Shown here: positions 1-12,143 of the stretch, in pieces
Layout: every line of letters starts with the position of its first letter
How positions within the stretch are numbered: position 1 is the first letter of the stretch
NCBI GenBank assembly: GCA_031841125.1
Contig: CM063114.1
Location: 35,113,574 to 35,177,573, forward strand
DNA length: 64,000 nucleotides
Direction of reading: 5' to 3'
Source: Acanthococcus lagerstroemiae
Lineage: Eukaryota; Arthropoda; Insecta; Hemiptera; Eriococcidae
Position numbers and translations under genes: made by a program
The notes under the pieces: model-generated
What the model was told of the DNA's origin: nothing
The model's database searches: none
The model's input: the letters and a program-made list of their open reading frames with translations, nothing else

Positions 1-1816
1 CGGTTCTGTCGAACGTGTTAAAACGAACGAATGAAGGAAGCATGCAGTTTCGAATGATCATCGTAACTGATGCTTTAATGGATTCCGATTGTTCCCCTCT
101 GATTTCTATAATAACCTGGTAGGCTTTGATTTGTAAAACATCAGTGTGGTCGATTGATACCGCTTAATTATCCGTTATCATTCTGGATAGTAATACAAGA
201 TCAAATTGCCGTATCCTTTTTTTTCATTATGCTCTCAACCCGAGCCCTGGAATCCGCCCTTCGAGCATTACCTCAGTAACGTCGGGGAGACTGTTAGCTA
301 GATCAGCGCGCTATCCACTCGGAGGCTTCAGTTCGTGCAGTGTTGATGATGTAACTTACAACTTTTGGATTTTTTCTTTCTTAATTACGCGTAGTTTTCC
401 TAGTTATTTTTCCAACGAGTCAGTGTGTACCGATCATGTAGAACAGTAACACTTAAAATAGACATGATTTCGCTTATTATTATCGTAATCGATCAGTATT
501 CATTTCCAGGAAGGCGAATGTTTGATTAGTAAAGTTCTAACCATCAACCTTTCGGATTATCCAGCGTATTAAGAAGTGTTCACTAAATGCAATTTATTCG
601 TTCGTCCGCTCGTTCCCGAATGGAAGATTTTCAGTCCACGTCCCACAGTTATTGTTGGATTCTTTTTTTACACTTAGATCTTCTATAGAGATATTTATTG
701 TGATCCGAATTGTGTCTTATTTTCTCATAATTTGCTAAAGAGGTCAAAAAAGATACTGAATTCGTATAGTTGAAATGAACCATTCGGTAAGATGACTGAA
801 GAAATATAAATAAAGAAAAGAATACTTAATGTAAATATAGTATAATAAGAATAAATTAACTCTACGTTTGCCTCTCGTTTCTTCAGTGTATTGCAGTGAT
901 CTGTAATCATACTCAGTCGAGCCGACAGGAACAACCAAAGTCTAGAAGTCAAAAAGAAAAAATGTTGCCACCAAATGAAGTTTACAAACGAAATTACCGA
1001 TCGAGAGTGAATTCGCTCTATCCTCGCTGTAATGCAGCAGCACCATACGACGAATCTATATAATTTCTCTGCTTTCGTCGTAAGAACTGGGATGTGAGCC
1101 TATACCACCTAGTGAAATCTCTTACGAAGAGAAAATGATCGATCAAGTCAGGAGGCAATTAGCGAACCCGGGGAACATATACTGAGAATGGTCATCATAT
1201 GGGTGGTGCTCCGGCCGAAGTTAGCGACTACCATGCTGGCAGTATGGCTGGCTGCACGGTGTAGATGTAATTCTTCTTGAGAAGAAATTTACGCGGCTTC
1301 GTGGCTTTTGGTTTCACTGTTGATAAGATATTGTACGAGTAACGAATTTTCTTCCGTCATCTTAATTAGTTAACATGCGCCATTTAATTCGATGATTAGG
1401 CCGACGATATCTGCGCTGTATGCAGATACGCAGACCAGGCGGGCATATTCGCTATACGCGCGTATACACATATCACAGTTACAAGATATTAAAACTTACG
1501 GTCAATGTAACATGATTTGGTTTTAGTTTAATAACGTAATACGAAATTGCGTAATGATCGTATCCATCTCATCGAGTTTAGAGACGTCCTATTCGCTGTA
1601 GCCTAGGTACTTTGGAATATAGTATGTTGCGGTGAAGTTCGGTACAGCATAGCAATCTGCAGTGGGTGCTGTAGACCAATCGGATCGAGTGATAGTAATT
1701 CACTTAGGGTGACACTCATGATTGTCCGGTGGATACGTCACCTTTGGCGCGACTTTCGTTCAGTATATCTTGTAATACGAGCTCGCGTCCATCACTAGTG
1801 TCAGACTGTGGCAAAT
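1..1816 (+). promoter_or_regulatory. Upstream and 5' UTR region of the procollagen gene
   Basis: Any promoter and 5' UTR of exon 1 should lie here or further left, unless another upstream exon exists. I see no convincing TATA/initiator pair. TTCAGTA near 1757 resembles an arthropod initiator but is unsupported. Apart from a SINE fragment near 231-328 the sequence is ordinary AT-rich DNA. Confidence 0.25.
231..328 (-). mobile_element. SINE fragment (tRNA-headed family 1), internally deleted
   Basis: Reads as the reverse complement of the intact copy at 51758-51974: the tail GCTCTCAACCCGAGCCCTGG, then the GCGCGCTATCCACTCGG piece of the head. About 100 bp between them, including the box B region, is missing. 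Confidence 0.7.
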
Positions 1817-2114
1817 ATGCTGATCAGCAGTGGATGGATACCACGTTTGATCGTATTAATCGTTCTTATATTCTCGCTGTGCGATTCCGCCAAAATTGCG
1901 AGGTCAAAGCCGATAACAAGTCGCAGGATTTCGCAAAATGACGAGCCGCGGGCTACCGATAATGAAAATGAAAATGGGGAAGATGACAATAATGGGAATG
2001 GAAACGGAAACGACGAAGACAACGGCGAAGATTACGAAGATACCACGTCGAATAACGCTGCTGGCAAAACGAATGTCGCCGATTACGATGAAAATGAAAA
2101 TCCAGGGAATGCTA
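1817..2114 (+). CDS. Procollagen exon 1: signal peptide and acidic N-propeptide
   Basis: The first ATG is at 1817; an in-frame TAG at 1796-1798 blocks any upstream start. The 99 codons encode a hydrophobic signal peptide (MLISSGWIPRLIVLIVLIFS followed by LCDSA) with a likely cut after DSA. A low-complexity stretch rich in Asn, Glu, Asp and Gly follows, about residues 45-75. The exon ends at the GTAGGT donor at 2115 in phase 1. Reading on in frame reaches a stop at 2129. The phase-1 end joins the next open exon at 12882. The sequence contains no thrombospondin-N or VWC cysteine pattern. Confidence 0.75.
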
Positions 2115-2934
2115 GTAGGTTGAAATTTTAATTTAGCTTATGAATCGATATCAATGCCTACTTCGTTAGTAGGTACTCGACTTGTACGCCTTGCAAACTT
2201 GATTAAATTGAAACCAGCCTTGATATAAAACATTGCTGCGTGAAGGCACAAAATTTTTTGTGCCTTATGGCAAGTTAAATATCCAAGGGAACACGAAAAT
2301 AACCATACGTGCGAAGGGACAATATTCAATTTTAAAATCGGGCTTAAAATGTAGCGCCCTCTGGAACATTTCCAGCCTATTCCGCTTTCATATGAACCCG
2401 AAACTGAGTCGAAGGTATGTAATCTCTTCCGTCAGTAATTGAGTAATTAGGGACTCTGGTGTGTAACAGACCATATGGAGCTGTAACTCATTCCACAGAC
2501 GCGTTACTTCGGTTACACTGACTATATGCGTTACCCTATGACTGTACGTCGGTTACGCTCGATACGTCGACTACGTTACGCATTTGTGAAAAAATCCCTC
2601 TTACAGGACCGAATCGAAAACCGAAAACATTGGGTGATTAGTATGATGTGTTTATTTCTTCCGAACTGTTATTTGCATTTCGTAAATTTTTTATCCCCTT
2701 TCAGATTAAAAACTTACTTATTTGCACGTACGTATACTTATATTTGAAACGTGCGTTTTGCAGAGTGGAGGTTGATTTGAAGTAGATTTTAATATACAGA
2801 TTGCAGAACGAAAAAAGAAGAACAAAAGTGAAAAATACAGAATAGGCCTCTCCGGTATTACCATAATATAGTTATAATTTAGTGGGAAGAATATGAAGTG
2901 TTATAGTCTGTATACCTTGTACATATCTCCTTTT

Positions 2935-3140
2935 CTAATTTGCTCTCAACCCGAGCCCTGGAATCCACGCTTTCAAGCATTACCTCAGAGACGTCGGGGG
3001 GCCGCTAGAGCTGTCTTAGCCCTCTTCACTTCGTGCCGAAAAATCGGCCTAGGTCGAAATCTGGCGAATTGTTACGTGGGATCGAACCCGGGAGCTCCGG
3101 AATCCGAGACCAACGCGCTATCCACTCGGCCAACCAGACC
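2935..3140 (-). mobile_element. tRNA-derived SINE, family 1
   Basis: On the minus strand it starts with a tRNA-like head holding box A (GGCCGAGTGGATAGCGCG) and box B (GGTTCGATCCC, seen here as GGGATCGAACCC). A unique body and a tail ending in CTCGGGTTGAGAGCAAA follow. Imperfect flanking repeats (CTGTATACCTTGTACA and CTGTATGCCCTGTATA) look like an aged target duplication. Confidence 0.8.
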
Positions 3141-3155
3141 TCTGTATGCCCTGTA

Positions 3156-3268
3156 TAGTCTGGCCACTTTAAGTTGGCACTCCTATTTCGTCCAACAACG
3201 CGGAGAAACCGGTTTTTCAGGGGACCTCGCAACGAAACTAAAAGTGCCAACTTAAACTGGCCAGACTA
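3156..3268. mobile_element. MITE, 113 bp, TA-flanked, TIR TAGTCTGGCCA
   Basis: The ends TAGTCTGGCCACTTTAAGTT and its inverse frame a short non-coding core. TA occurs immediately outside both ends, as for Tc1/mariner-type insertions. A second copy with the same ends lies at 44754-44866, nested inside another MITE. Confidence 0.7.
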
Positions 3269-4074
3269 TACATGAGTGAAAGCTTGAAGAGAAAACTTCA
3301 AGATTTAATAATAAATTTCTATCATTCGGCTTCAACCGATTGGTTAATTCTTACGTTATGACATAAGATTCCCATTGTTACGGAAAATATTCATCTAAAT
3401 TTACGTGAAATTGTCTTAGTTTCTTGATTGCAGTTTTTGTTCCCGTCAACAGGTAAATTATCGTTTGCTGGTAGCTAATCATTAATAATTTTATACCCCT
3501 GACTTTTCAGCGAAGAGTCCCATAGTCGTTCTTATGATTGAAAATCTTTATAAAAACCTGAAAACCTGATGATGATGTTGCGCTATATTGTTGCTACTCT
3601 ACCGTAGAATCGTCGGGGTACCTTTATTACATAATTATCGATATTTGATAGTTCCTTAATGTACTTCAACTACGCAATCCGTCGACTTCGATTATTAGCT
3701 GTATTATTAATTGCTTTTTACTCGGAAACCTTCCTATACCTGACTTACCAATATATTCAGGCGAGTATTTCTCAATTCTAAATTATCACATGGCCGATTA
3801 AGAAGATATTAGACGGACATATACTCTCGCATCTGATTTTTGCCATGCGAGCGTCCTTATCACGATTCCCGCTCATCGGGTCAACGACTCGCATGATTTT
3901 TGATTTTTAGTGGATTTCTGTGAAAAGTTTCTCCCAACGAGACGTGTGCACTGTGGACTTCAGCTCAGTAGCTGGGCTCGCAATTAACAGTAAGTATCAT
4001 TTCTAAGGTAAAAACTGAGAAAGTCGCATATACCCAGATGAATGTGGATATGTGGGTGTATACTCATTCAGGTT

Positions 4075-4504
4075 CTCTTTTCATTTGCTCTCACCCGGAC
4101 CCTGGAACCACCCCTTCGAGCATTACCTCAGGGACATCGGGGAGCCTCTTAGGACTGTCTTAGCCCTCTTCTCTTCTTGTTGGGAATCGGCCTACATCAA
4201 CTGCGCTATCTTCCTGCCGAATGCCCGTATCACTAGCCCGTGATTTATGAGGGTGAGTTCAACGAGCACCGGCAGGTAGCTGCTTACCCATTTACAGCTT
4301 TCAGATACTAGCGACCGATTACATACTTCTCGGAAGCCTCTGCTGTAAGTGTTGTGACTCTTGTGTACGTTATCAAAATGCGGTGTTAGAATGTGTGACG
4401 AGTTCTTTCTTGCATTACGGATCCCAATGCCGGCGTTGGGAATCGAACCCGGTGCCTTTGGGTTAGGAAGCTATGAGTTCTTACCGCTACACCACAGAGC
4501 CACC
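4075..4504 (-). mobile_element. tRNA-derived SINE, family 2, about 430 bp
   Basis: A perfect 15-bp target duplication (ATACTCATTCAGGTT at 4060-4074 and 4505-4519) defines the insert. On the minus strand it begins with GGCTCTGTGGTGTAGCGGTA and has a box B, GGGTTCGATTCCC: a tRNA-like head different from family 1. A longer private body follows, and the last 110 bp or so match the family 1 tail. Confidence 0.85.
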
Positions 4505-4629
4505 ATACTCATTCAGGTTAAGAAGTCACAATCACAAACAAACCTTATCATTTCCATGTGTGGAACAATAGGGAACAATGGGTTTGTTTGTGACTTAACG
4601 TGAACAGAGTATATAGCAAGGCACGTATA

Positions 4630-6463
4630 CAGGGTGTTCCGGGAGTGGACGATAAAACTTCGCCTGGTTATACACCAGACTTAGTACATTGATGTTATAA
4701 GGGTTGCATCGCTCCGTAACTTGGAGGCGCTGCGGCGTTGAAAATTAAAACTCAATTTTCGTGTATCGAAAAGTCAAATAAAATATGATGAATTTTGGTT
4801 TATTAAAATTCTGAATTAAGAGATAACTTATCATATTTGATATCAAATTAAAGAAGCGATCCTAGCGGATAAATTGAGACTATAAAGAACAAGTTTTGTT
4901 CATCTGGGACCAAGAAAAATAAAAAAGAAGTGATGAAAAAAAATCAAAAATTGACACGAAATACTGTTTTGTATTGTAATTTGAGAAACTGACCTATCAA
5001 CACTATGATATTTTAAGCTAAACAATAGCAGAAGATTGCGGTCTTTCAAAACAACTCAGTACTTCTAGTCTCTAAGTCGCTTTGTTTTAGAGTTCTTCGC
5101 AAAGAAAATAAAAGGCTGAATTTCCATCACCTGATTTTAACAAAGTAAAACCAATGTACATTTTCTTTTATAAAATCTCTAGAAATGAAATAAATTCACA
5201 AAATCTAATTTCTAATTGAAGAGAAGATTCTACCGAGTAAATTAGGACTGTAATGAGCTATTCTCCTAAATTGTAAGGACTGAGGAACATAAAATGGAAG
5301 TCGACAAAGTGATGAAAACAATGAATTTTCAACGTAACATTTTAAAATGATGGAAAAAATAATTCTGCATTTGGACCACAGTTTATAGCCTATGTTAGCT
5401 TTATTTTCAGTGACCAAAACTTTCTCAATCCTGCTCATGCGGCTCATCATTCAAATAACGCACAACTGCGATCTTCCCAGTTTCTCTGAGATATGTCGCA
5501 TCTAGATGTGTTACATTTTCTTTCCTTAGCAATTTAGGAAGGAAAAAAAAACAAGAAAAAAAAACTGATGTAATGCGCTGCACAATAAGTATGCTCTCAA
5601 AGTAAAAAATACGTGATAATCATAATTTTTGTATTTATTTTTTTCAAAAGGTCATTTGCATCCGTGTAGAAACAGGCTGTATTATCGCTTCTTTTTCATT
5701 TTTCTTAATTCCTAACGAACGAAAACTCTGAATTTGTCCGCGGAAGTCTCCTCTTTGAATTGATACCAAATTTGATGGATTTTCTCTGGATTCTTAATTT
5801 TAATAAATTGAAATGTTTTACATTTCGTTCGATTTTTGGATGAAATTTTCGAAATCCTAATTTCTTTCTTTGGAAATAACTCTAAAACGAAGTGACTTAG
5901 AGACCAGAAGTACTGAGCTGTTTTGAAAGAGCGCAACCTTCTGCTAAGAATTATAATAATAATCTCTTATATTGTAATTAATTCCCAAAACTATAAAATT
6001 AAATTTAATAATATTTTTTCATTAATAATATTTCAATTAATATTTATTAATAAAATAATTTTTGCTATTGTTTAGCTTAAAATATCATGGTGTTGATTGG
6101 TCAGTTTCTAAAATTACAATGAAAAACAGTGTTTGCGTCAATTTTTGATTTCTTTTTTCATCACTTCTTTTTTATTTTACTTGGTCCCAGATGAATAAAA
6201 ATTGTTCGTTATAGTCTTAATTTGTCCGCTAGGATCTTTTCTTTAATATGATACCAAATATAATAGGTTATCTCTTAACTCAGAATTTTAATAAACCAAA
6301 ATTCATCATATTTTATTCGATTTTTCGATACACGAAAATTGAAATTTATGTTTCAACACCGCAGCGCCTTTAAGTTGCGGAGCGATGCAACCCTTATAAC
6401 ATCGATGTACTAAGTCTGGTGTATAACCAGGCGAAGTTTTATCGTCCACTCCCGGAATACCCG
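4630..6463. mobile_element. Long-inverted-repeat (foldback-like) DNA element, 1.8 kb
   Basis: The termini (CAGGGTGTTCCGGGAGTGGA and its inverse) open inverted arms of several hundred bases, flanked by TATA. No transposase frame is visible. A truncated second copy is at 21655-23106. Compared with that copy, this one carries an extra AT-rich segment of about 118 bp at 5945-6062 and lacks about 120 bp near 5610. Confidence 0.75.
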
Positions 6464-6537
6464 TATATTTATGTACTACGTCTTATGCTTTAATCCAGTA
6501 ACAAAAGCTTTCACTACCTACCAGGGACGGGCAGCGA

Positions 6538-6735
6538 ATTGATTATTATTTTGCAAATCGATTCGATTTTAGACGAATCGCGAATCGTAAATCCATTCGA
6601 ATGAAATTTAACGAATCGGAATCGCGAATTGATTCGCAAAAAATGTCTGCAAATTGGAATCGTGAATCGATTGATTTCTTTTCAATGAATTGGTCGGATT
6701 CGAATCGAAATTCGATTGCGTGCGGGGCTGTGTGT
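6538..6735. repeat. Degenerate GAATCG-motif array
   Basis: GAATCG, its complement CGATTC and close variants recur about every 10-20 bp, spaced irregularly, over 200 bp. The left neighbour CCAGGGACGGGCAGCG could be a transposon end. No matching right end was found. Confidence 0.5.
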
Positions 6736-7090
6736 TGTCTGCTCTCTGCTGTGGGCAGTGGAGTGTGGAATTGCTGAAGAAGAAATTAGCCAATCAGCAA
6801 TCAGTGTTCTATATTTAACATTATCACATCTTTGTACTTTATAGCAAATACACTGAAATACCAATACCGGAAACTCCATTAAAAATACATTGAGCTCTGT
6901 TAGACCCAGCACCTAGCGGCAGGGATTGATACTATAAATGTAGTGTTCACCAACACTAGATCGAGTGTAATCACAATCACATACAGTGAATGAATGGATG
7001 AAAAATGAAATACGTGTAGTACCAATCCCTGCCACGAGTAGCCATGGTCCCAAAAAGCGCTCGAGTTTACATTATTGGTAGTTCAGTGTA

Positions 7091-7782
7091 TAGACCAGTG
7101 TTTGGAACTGGAACCGAAACCAAATCCGGAACTCATTCAAATTCAACAGTTTCATGAGACCGAAATCAAAACCCTTTAATGTGCAAAAGACCAAATTAAG
7201 ACCTAAAATCTTAAACTCAACTGGTCATTAACCGAAACACAAACCAAATGTTTGAAATGTAGGTTTAACTGAAACCAAAACCGAATGCTCATATCTGCGT
7301 CAAGACTGTTAACCAATTAAATGAAAAGGTCCCAATCCGTCTTTGGTCAATGCGGTTTTCTGTTTTCTGTTCTTCTTTGTTGCCGACCTAGTAAAAGAGT
7401 TAGATATTTGAACTGATCTACAAAATAATTCAACCTGCCAATGCCCATTCCCGAGTAAGTCGATGCTACAGTTCATATCTTATGGTTTGTTTCCAATTAT
7501 GGCTGATTTGACTATAGAAATAATGAGATTTTTATTTTGTTTGAGAAAGATCTTTTGAGCCCGACTGAAACCGATTCATTATGTGAAGTGAAGACCATAA
7601 CCAAAACCGACTCAGCAATGAGAGACCGAAATAAGACCCTTTCAGTATTTTAAATCGGTCTCATGACCGAAACCTATTGAGAAATTAAATGGAAGTTCCG
7701 AACCGAAACCAACCTAAATGGAAGCTACAAAGCCCGAAACTGATCAAAACGAAAAATTGAATCGGTTCCAAACACTGGTCTA
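7091..7782. mobile_element. Inverted-repeat element with degenerate ACCGAAACC interior
   Basis: TAGACCAGTGTTTGGAAC at the left and its inverse at the right bound about 690 bp. The interior is dominated by variants of ACCGAAACCAAA. No coding frame. Non-autonomous DNA transposon by structure; the superfamily is unclear. Confidence 0.6.
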
Positions 7783-8059
7783 TCATCTAATTTTGATTGA
7801 CTTTTGACTGACTAACTGCTGATCTGCATTAATTTGTTTGGCTTTTGACTGTTGGACTTTTTTTTATGGGAAATTCGTTTAACTTTCGACTTATTACTTA
7901 GAACTTACTTAAACTGTCCACCCTTGGCCCTCGGTGTTAATGAAAGTTTATGGCAATCAGTTTGTTTACAACGGGGCCATTCGCATGACAGTAACGCACG
8001 TGAACGCGCGCGTCACATGGTATAGCGTGCTCTACAGTTTGACGCTCCTGTAAATGTAA

Positions 8060-8520
8060 ATAATTATGGATTCCAAAAATATGCTCTGAAAAGGGGTCAA
8101 ATATGCGCTTATAATATGCTTTTATTCTCGTCAAATATGCTAAAATATTCCCTAAAAACCCTGAAATATGCCATAATATTCCCGATTAAAGTGATAATTA
8201 TGGGTCAATATGGGTAACATTTTGCAAGGAAAATCGAGAGATAACCGATATACAAAATAAAAAGTTCCTAAAGTTATCCTGCAAAAAGTCCTTTTTCATA
8301 GGCGAATACTGGATACATATAACAGTGAAAAAATTTTTTGGTATACAAAAAAGTTGCAGTTGTGGCAGTTTTACTTTTTTAGAAGATAAAAATTGTGCGG
8401 AAAATATTCCGCAAAAATTGTGGAAATTGATCAAATATTCTTATGATCTAAAAAATCAGAAAATATACTAAAACGTGCTTTTACAACCAAAGAAAATATG
8501 CCAAAATATGCTCGATCAAG
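8060..8520. repeat. AAATATGC-motif region
   Basis: AAATATGC/AAATATTCC variants recur at the two edges (8080-8180 and 8450-8515) around an AT-rich middle. No open frame of note. Confidence 0.35.
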
Positions 8521-8776
8521 TGTGGCTCATTCTTCTTGAAATTCTACAAAAAAATCACAAAAATAACATGGATATTCCCTATCTACTTCAACAGAAAAAA
8601 ACATGTAAAAGAATATATTTTTGGAATCTCTATAAATAATATCCGATTTCTATCTGAGATATACTCAAAGCAGGTCACTGATACTTACTTCTACAGATTT
8701 CCTGCTGTGAATCCAAACGCTGGAGAGGAGATAAATAGAAACTTCAACGAGATCACAGTGTGCTGTAGTTTATAGC

Positions 8777-9001
8777 CATAAAGCTAGATGCACACTACGC
8801 TGACGTTTTCGTGTTAACATGTCACCATCTAGTTCAATTGGACCGTTCACACTACATGTGTCGTCAGATGACGCATTATGCCGACACATCAGTGTAGTGT
8901 GAACAGTCCCATTGAACCAGATACGTAGATGATTTTGTTTTCGTCATACGTCGTATGACTTGTTAACCCGGAACGTCAGCGTAATGTGCAACCGGCTTTA
9001 G
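8777..9001. mobile_element. Palindromic MITE, TIR TAAAGC..TGCACA(C/T)TACGCTGACG
   Basis: The left arm (TGCACACTACGCTGACGTT and on) is mirrored by the right arm (AACGTCAGCGTAATGTGCA), with a central hairpin around TCACACTACATGTG. About 225 bp, non-coding. Confidence 0.7.
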
Positions 9002-11052
9002 ATGTAAGAATGTTATTGAGAGACAGCTGAAGCATCTGTGTAGTGTGTACATGCATGTAGCCGATATTTTATATCAAGTTTGGTCTTCTTAATATTTGTA
9101 TCAGTTAGTGTAATATCCTTTTCGTTCAGTTTGTATTCAATTTATGGTACGTATGCCGAATTCTTTCTATCTATACTCTGTTATGAGCAGGGAAGCCTGC
9201 CAAATTATAGCGGTATTTTTATCCTGACTGGATACTTCGAGTGTACGTTGGATATATGTATAGTATATCAAGGGGTGTTTCAATAGAGACCACTGCAATG
9301 CTGATTCATAGGAACAAAAGGAACAGTTGAACAGGAAGGGATCAGAAGTTTGATGGCAGAACAAGTCATGGAATCTGAGGATATATAGAATCTGTAGATA
9401 GTCATGAAATGCGAGAGAGAGTAATGGGAGATACATGCCATGTTTATAATAAGTAGGTATGTAACTTTTGTCCCGAAACTCTAAATTCAGTTCCAAAGAC
9501 ATTTGTATATGAGCTGTTTCAAAAATGTAGGTACTGAATTTGGTTCATTTCAAAGAAAAAATATCCGATGACATTGGTACTCACGGCATAGATCTCAAGT
9601 ATACGAGCATAGCAGTCTTGGAGCTTGAATTCCAGAGACAGAATGAAAAAATTCGTACCCTATAAGTAAAAGTTGCGTCTGATTATCACTGAAAGAAAAA
9701 GCATTTAGAAATGATGAAGAGAAAGTTCGGCATTACACTGATGGGTTACAGTCATATGAGTTTCTAATGCTCCTATTGAAGCACATGAATGATGCTCTGA
9801 ATTCGGGAAAAGTAGGACATCTCAACAACTTCCAGAAACTTTTGCTGATATTAATAAATGAAACCGAAGATGAGTTCATCATTCCAGAGCCTTGATTGAT
9901 TGACGCTTTAAGATACCTACCTACGAAGTCATTGTCCCAGGTCTTCGCTCTAACATTTTTCATCCAGCCATAAACGAAAAAGTTAAATGCTCGAAAGTCT
10001 TGGTGTGAAGACACACTTTTTCGGATCACAAAGTAATTGTAAATATCAAAATAGGTAACACAAAGAACTTTTTTTGATGGGAGTTGTTTAAGACTCGTTC
10101 TGTATTCGGACCTAGCAACGCGGTCTAGCGCTAGCATAGAGTCTTTCCTTTTGCCGCACCAACGTTAGGATAGCAGAGAACGTCTCCATGCATTTAAATG
10201 GGAAAATCGTGATTTTCATTTCGTTCCAATTTCGTCAAAAATTCATTTTTGATAGCAATCCAAGTAAAAATAGATAGCCCAGAAGGTTGGCAACATTGAC
10301 TCTTATCATACTGGGGAAGACGCAATTTCCACGTTACCAACTCATTCATTCATTTATCTAGAGTAGTATTATTTTGCCAGTTTGTTCTAATATAATTTAG
10401 AGTTTGAAAGGTTAGAAGAAAATAATAATAATAAAAATTATTAAAGGGAAAGCCATGTCGACGGACATTTTAGCATAATTAATCCAGTTTTGCCAATTGC
10501 GAACCCAGTGTTCTAATGTCAGGAAAAGCAATGTACGAATTGCAGACCTAACTGTATTTGACATACAATACTTCACACTGTTAGTGAGTTACACTATAAA
10601 ATCTTACTTAGATCACGTGTAATCGGCGTCACAATTGTTGAGGTAAACGTATTTCTAGATAATTCATTTTCCCCTACATAACACATCCTTGTAGAAGTAA
10701 CTGAGGCATTTTACAAAAGGGAACCGCGGCATAGCTCCCGACTCGTACTGCTGAATTTTCTGTTGTAGGTACATGCGCCGATTATTGACTTCTTTTCGAG
10801 ATGGGGCGTGACTGGCAGCGCCGTATACTACATATTTTTATTCTGACATAGGTTTTATTTTGGAAACAGGTAAAGGTCTATGAATGTGTATATAGATCAG
10901 GATGAGAATGGTTACGCGAAGAGTTAAAATTGGAGTGGAAGGACTCGCATGCGTTTGTGATTCGCGTCATATCAGCTGTTCTGGCGGCCCACATAGGTGG
11001 AGGGGCATTTGCTGCGTCACCTGAAATGTAATAATCAAGTACATACATAAAT
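9002..11052. other. Intron 1 remainder around the transposase remnant
   Basis: Apart from the transposase relic at 9580-9893 I see no supported coding or repeat structure. Longer minus-strand frames near 9167-9502 and 9733-10137 have no recognisable composition or motif. Confidence 0.4.
9580..9893 (+). pseudogene. THAP/DDE_Tnp_4-type transposase remnant
   Basis: One plus-strand frame reads NDEEKVRHYTDGLQSYEFLM, then a stretch with NNFQKLLLILINE. This matches the helix-turn-helix region (KvkfYTGLpSfe...FqqFLLtLmkl) between the THAP finger and the catalytic domain in this family, from memory. A piece rich in Gln/Glu/Lys lies upstream. A stop follows Ile-Pro-Glu-Pro and the catalytic domain is not seen. 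Confidence 0.45.
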
Positions 11053-11131
11053 GAGGACGTATCTATGTAAAAAGGGCGTTCGTTCAATGTATTTCTTGTG
11101 GAACGGACGCCCTTTTTATAGATACGTCCTC
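11053..11131. mobile_element. 79-bp hairpin MITE (copy 1)
   Basis: A nearly perfect palindrome with arms GAGGACGTATCTATGTAAAA and inverse, around the loop CAATGTATTTCTTGTGGAAC. The loop is the reverse complement of that in the hairpin at 36476-36552. Confidence 0.75.
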
Positions 11132-11810
11132 ATTATGTACCTATACGTAGTCACGGTATGCGGTCAATTTTTGATTTTCGGGCATCAGAGGGAAGAAATT
11201 TTGCAGAAAATCCGGCTTTATCTCGTTAGGTGATAAGAACGGTAGGCCGAATGTCCATCGATTCCATTTTCCCACTTCTGTATTTATTTCTGTATCTACT
11301 CCATGGACGACCATGCTCTTGTACCTTCCAGTACCATACTTGCAGGAGGTGGAATTTACAGCTTGTGATGTCTATCCCTGGCCAAACGGTTGTGAGTGCA
11401 CTGTGAATCGCCTTTTCAAAATCAACAACTAGGTACGCGCTTTGGATGAATAGAGCACTGCAATGTGAGAAATTAGAAAACTGTTGTATAAGATACCATA
11501 AGATACTCCATAACGTCAAGTTGAATAATTGACAATTCGTCCATCTCTATACTGGGGACGTACGTTTCGGTAGGTGATACGTACATCTCATTCTCGATAC
11601 ATTCTTTTGGTTCGATTGGCAGTTCGTACATCGCATTTTCTCCCACGGTTCGCAATTCGCCGATCTGGTTGGCAATTCACATGCACCCGATAATAAAAGA
11701 AAGTGAATCGCAAAAATGGAATCGCAGGAGCCGCTTTGAGAATCGGATTCTCCACAAAGAATTGCAAATGAATGAATCCGATTCTCAAATCGAATTTTGT
11801 GATTTGCTCT

Positions 11811-12069
11811 GTACGCGGCTTAGCAAAAATGTGCCAAGCGAAAAAATCTACTTTTTAAGAAAACGTTAGATATTTTAAAATCCAATGAATAATGCCAGTT
11901 TACGGACATAGCGTTTACTGATAAGTTTTTTTAAAAGCATGGATACACGTACATGTTTATATCGAGGACCCAATTTTAAAAAATTCTACTTTATAAACTC
12001 TTTCCAACGATACTAATAACTCATTTTGTCAACAAATGTCGCTTGGCCGGCTTTTGCTTAGCAGCGTCC
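11811..12069. mobile_element. MITE of the GGACGCTGTTAAGCAAAAG family, left end eroded
   Basis: The right end CTTTTGCTTAGCAGCGTCC and the internal GATACTAATAACTCATTTTG block match the copies at 13309-13541 and 56481-56734. The left terminus is recognisable only as GCGGCTTAGCAAAA. Confidence 0.6.
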
Positions 12070-12143
12070 TTATCCTGTTAGACTCGGAAAGTGTGTGAAA
12101 ACGTTTGGAAATAGCGTACCTAGTCAGCGTAGTGTTAACGGAG

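Noticed and set aside
1808..1816. Translation start at 1808
   Set aside because: That codon is GTG; the first ATG in frame is 1817 and the context is eukaryotic.
4430..4504. A minus-strand tRNA gene
   Set aside because: Same reason: it is the tRNA-like head of the 430-bp SINE bounded by a 15-bp duplication.
9733..10137. 134-aa minus-strand frame
   Set aside because: No family resemblance; the plus strand of part of this stretch fits a transposase relic better.
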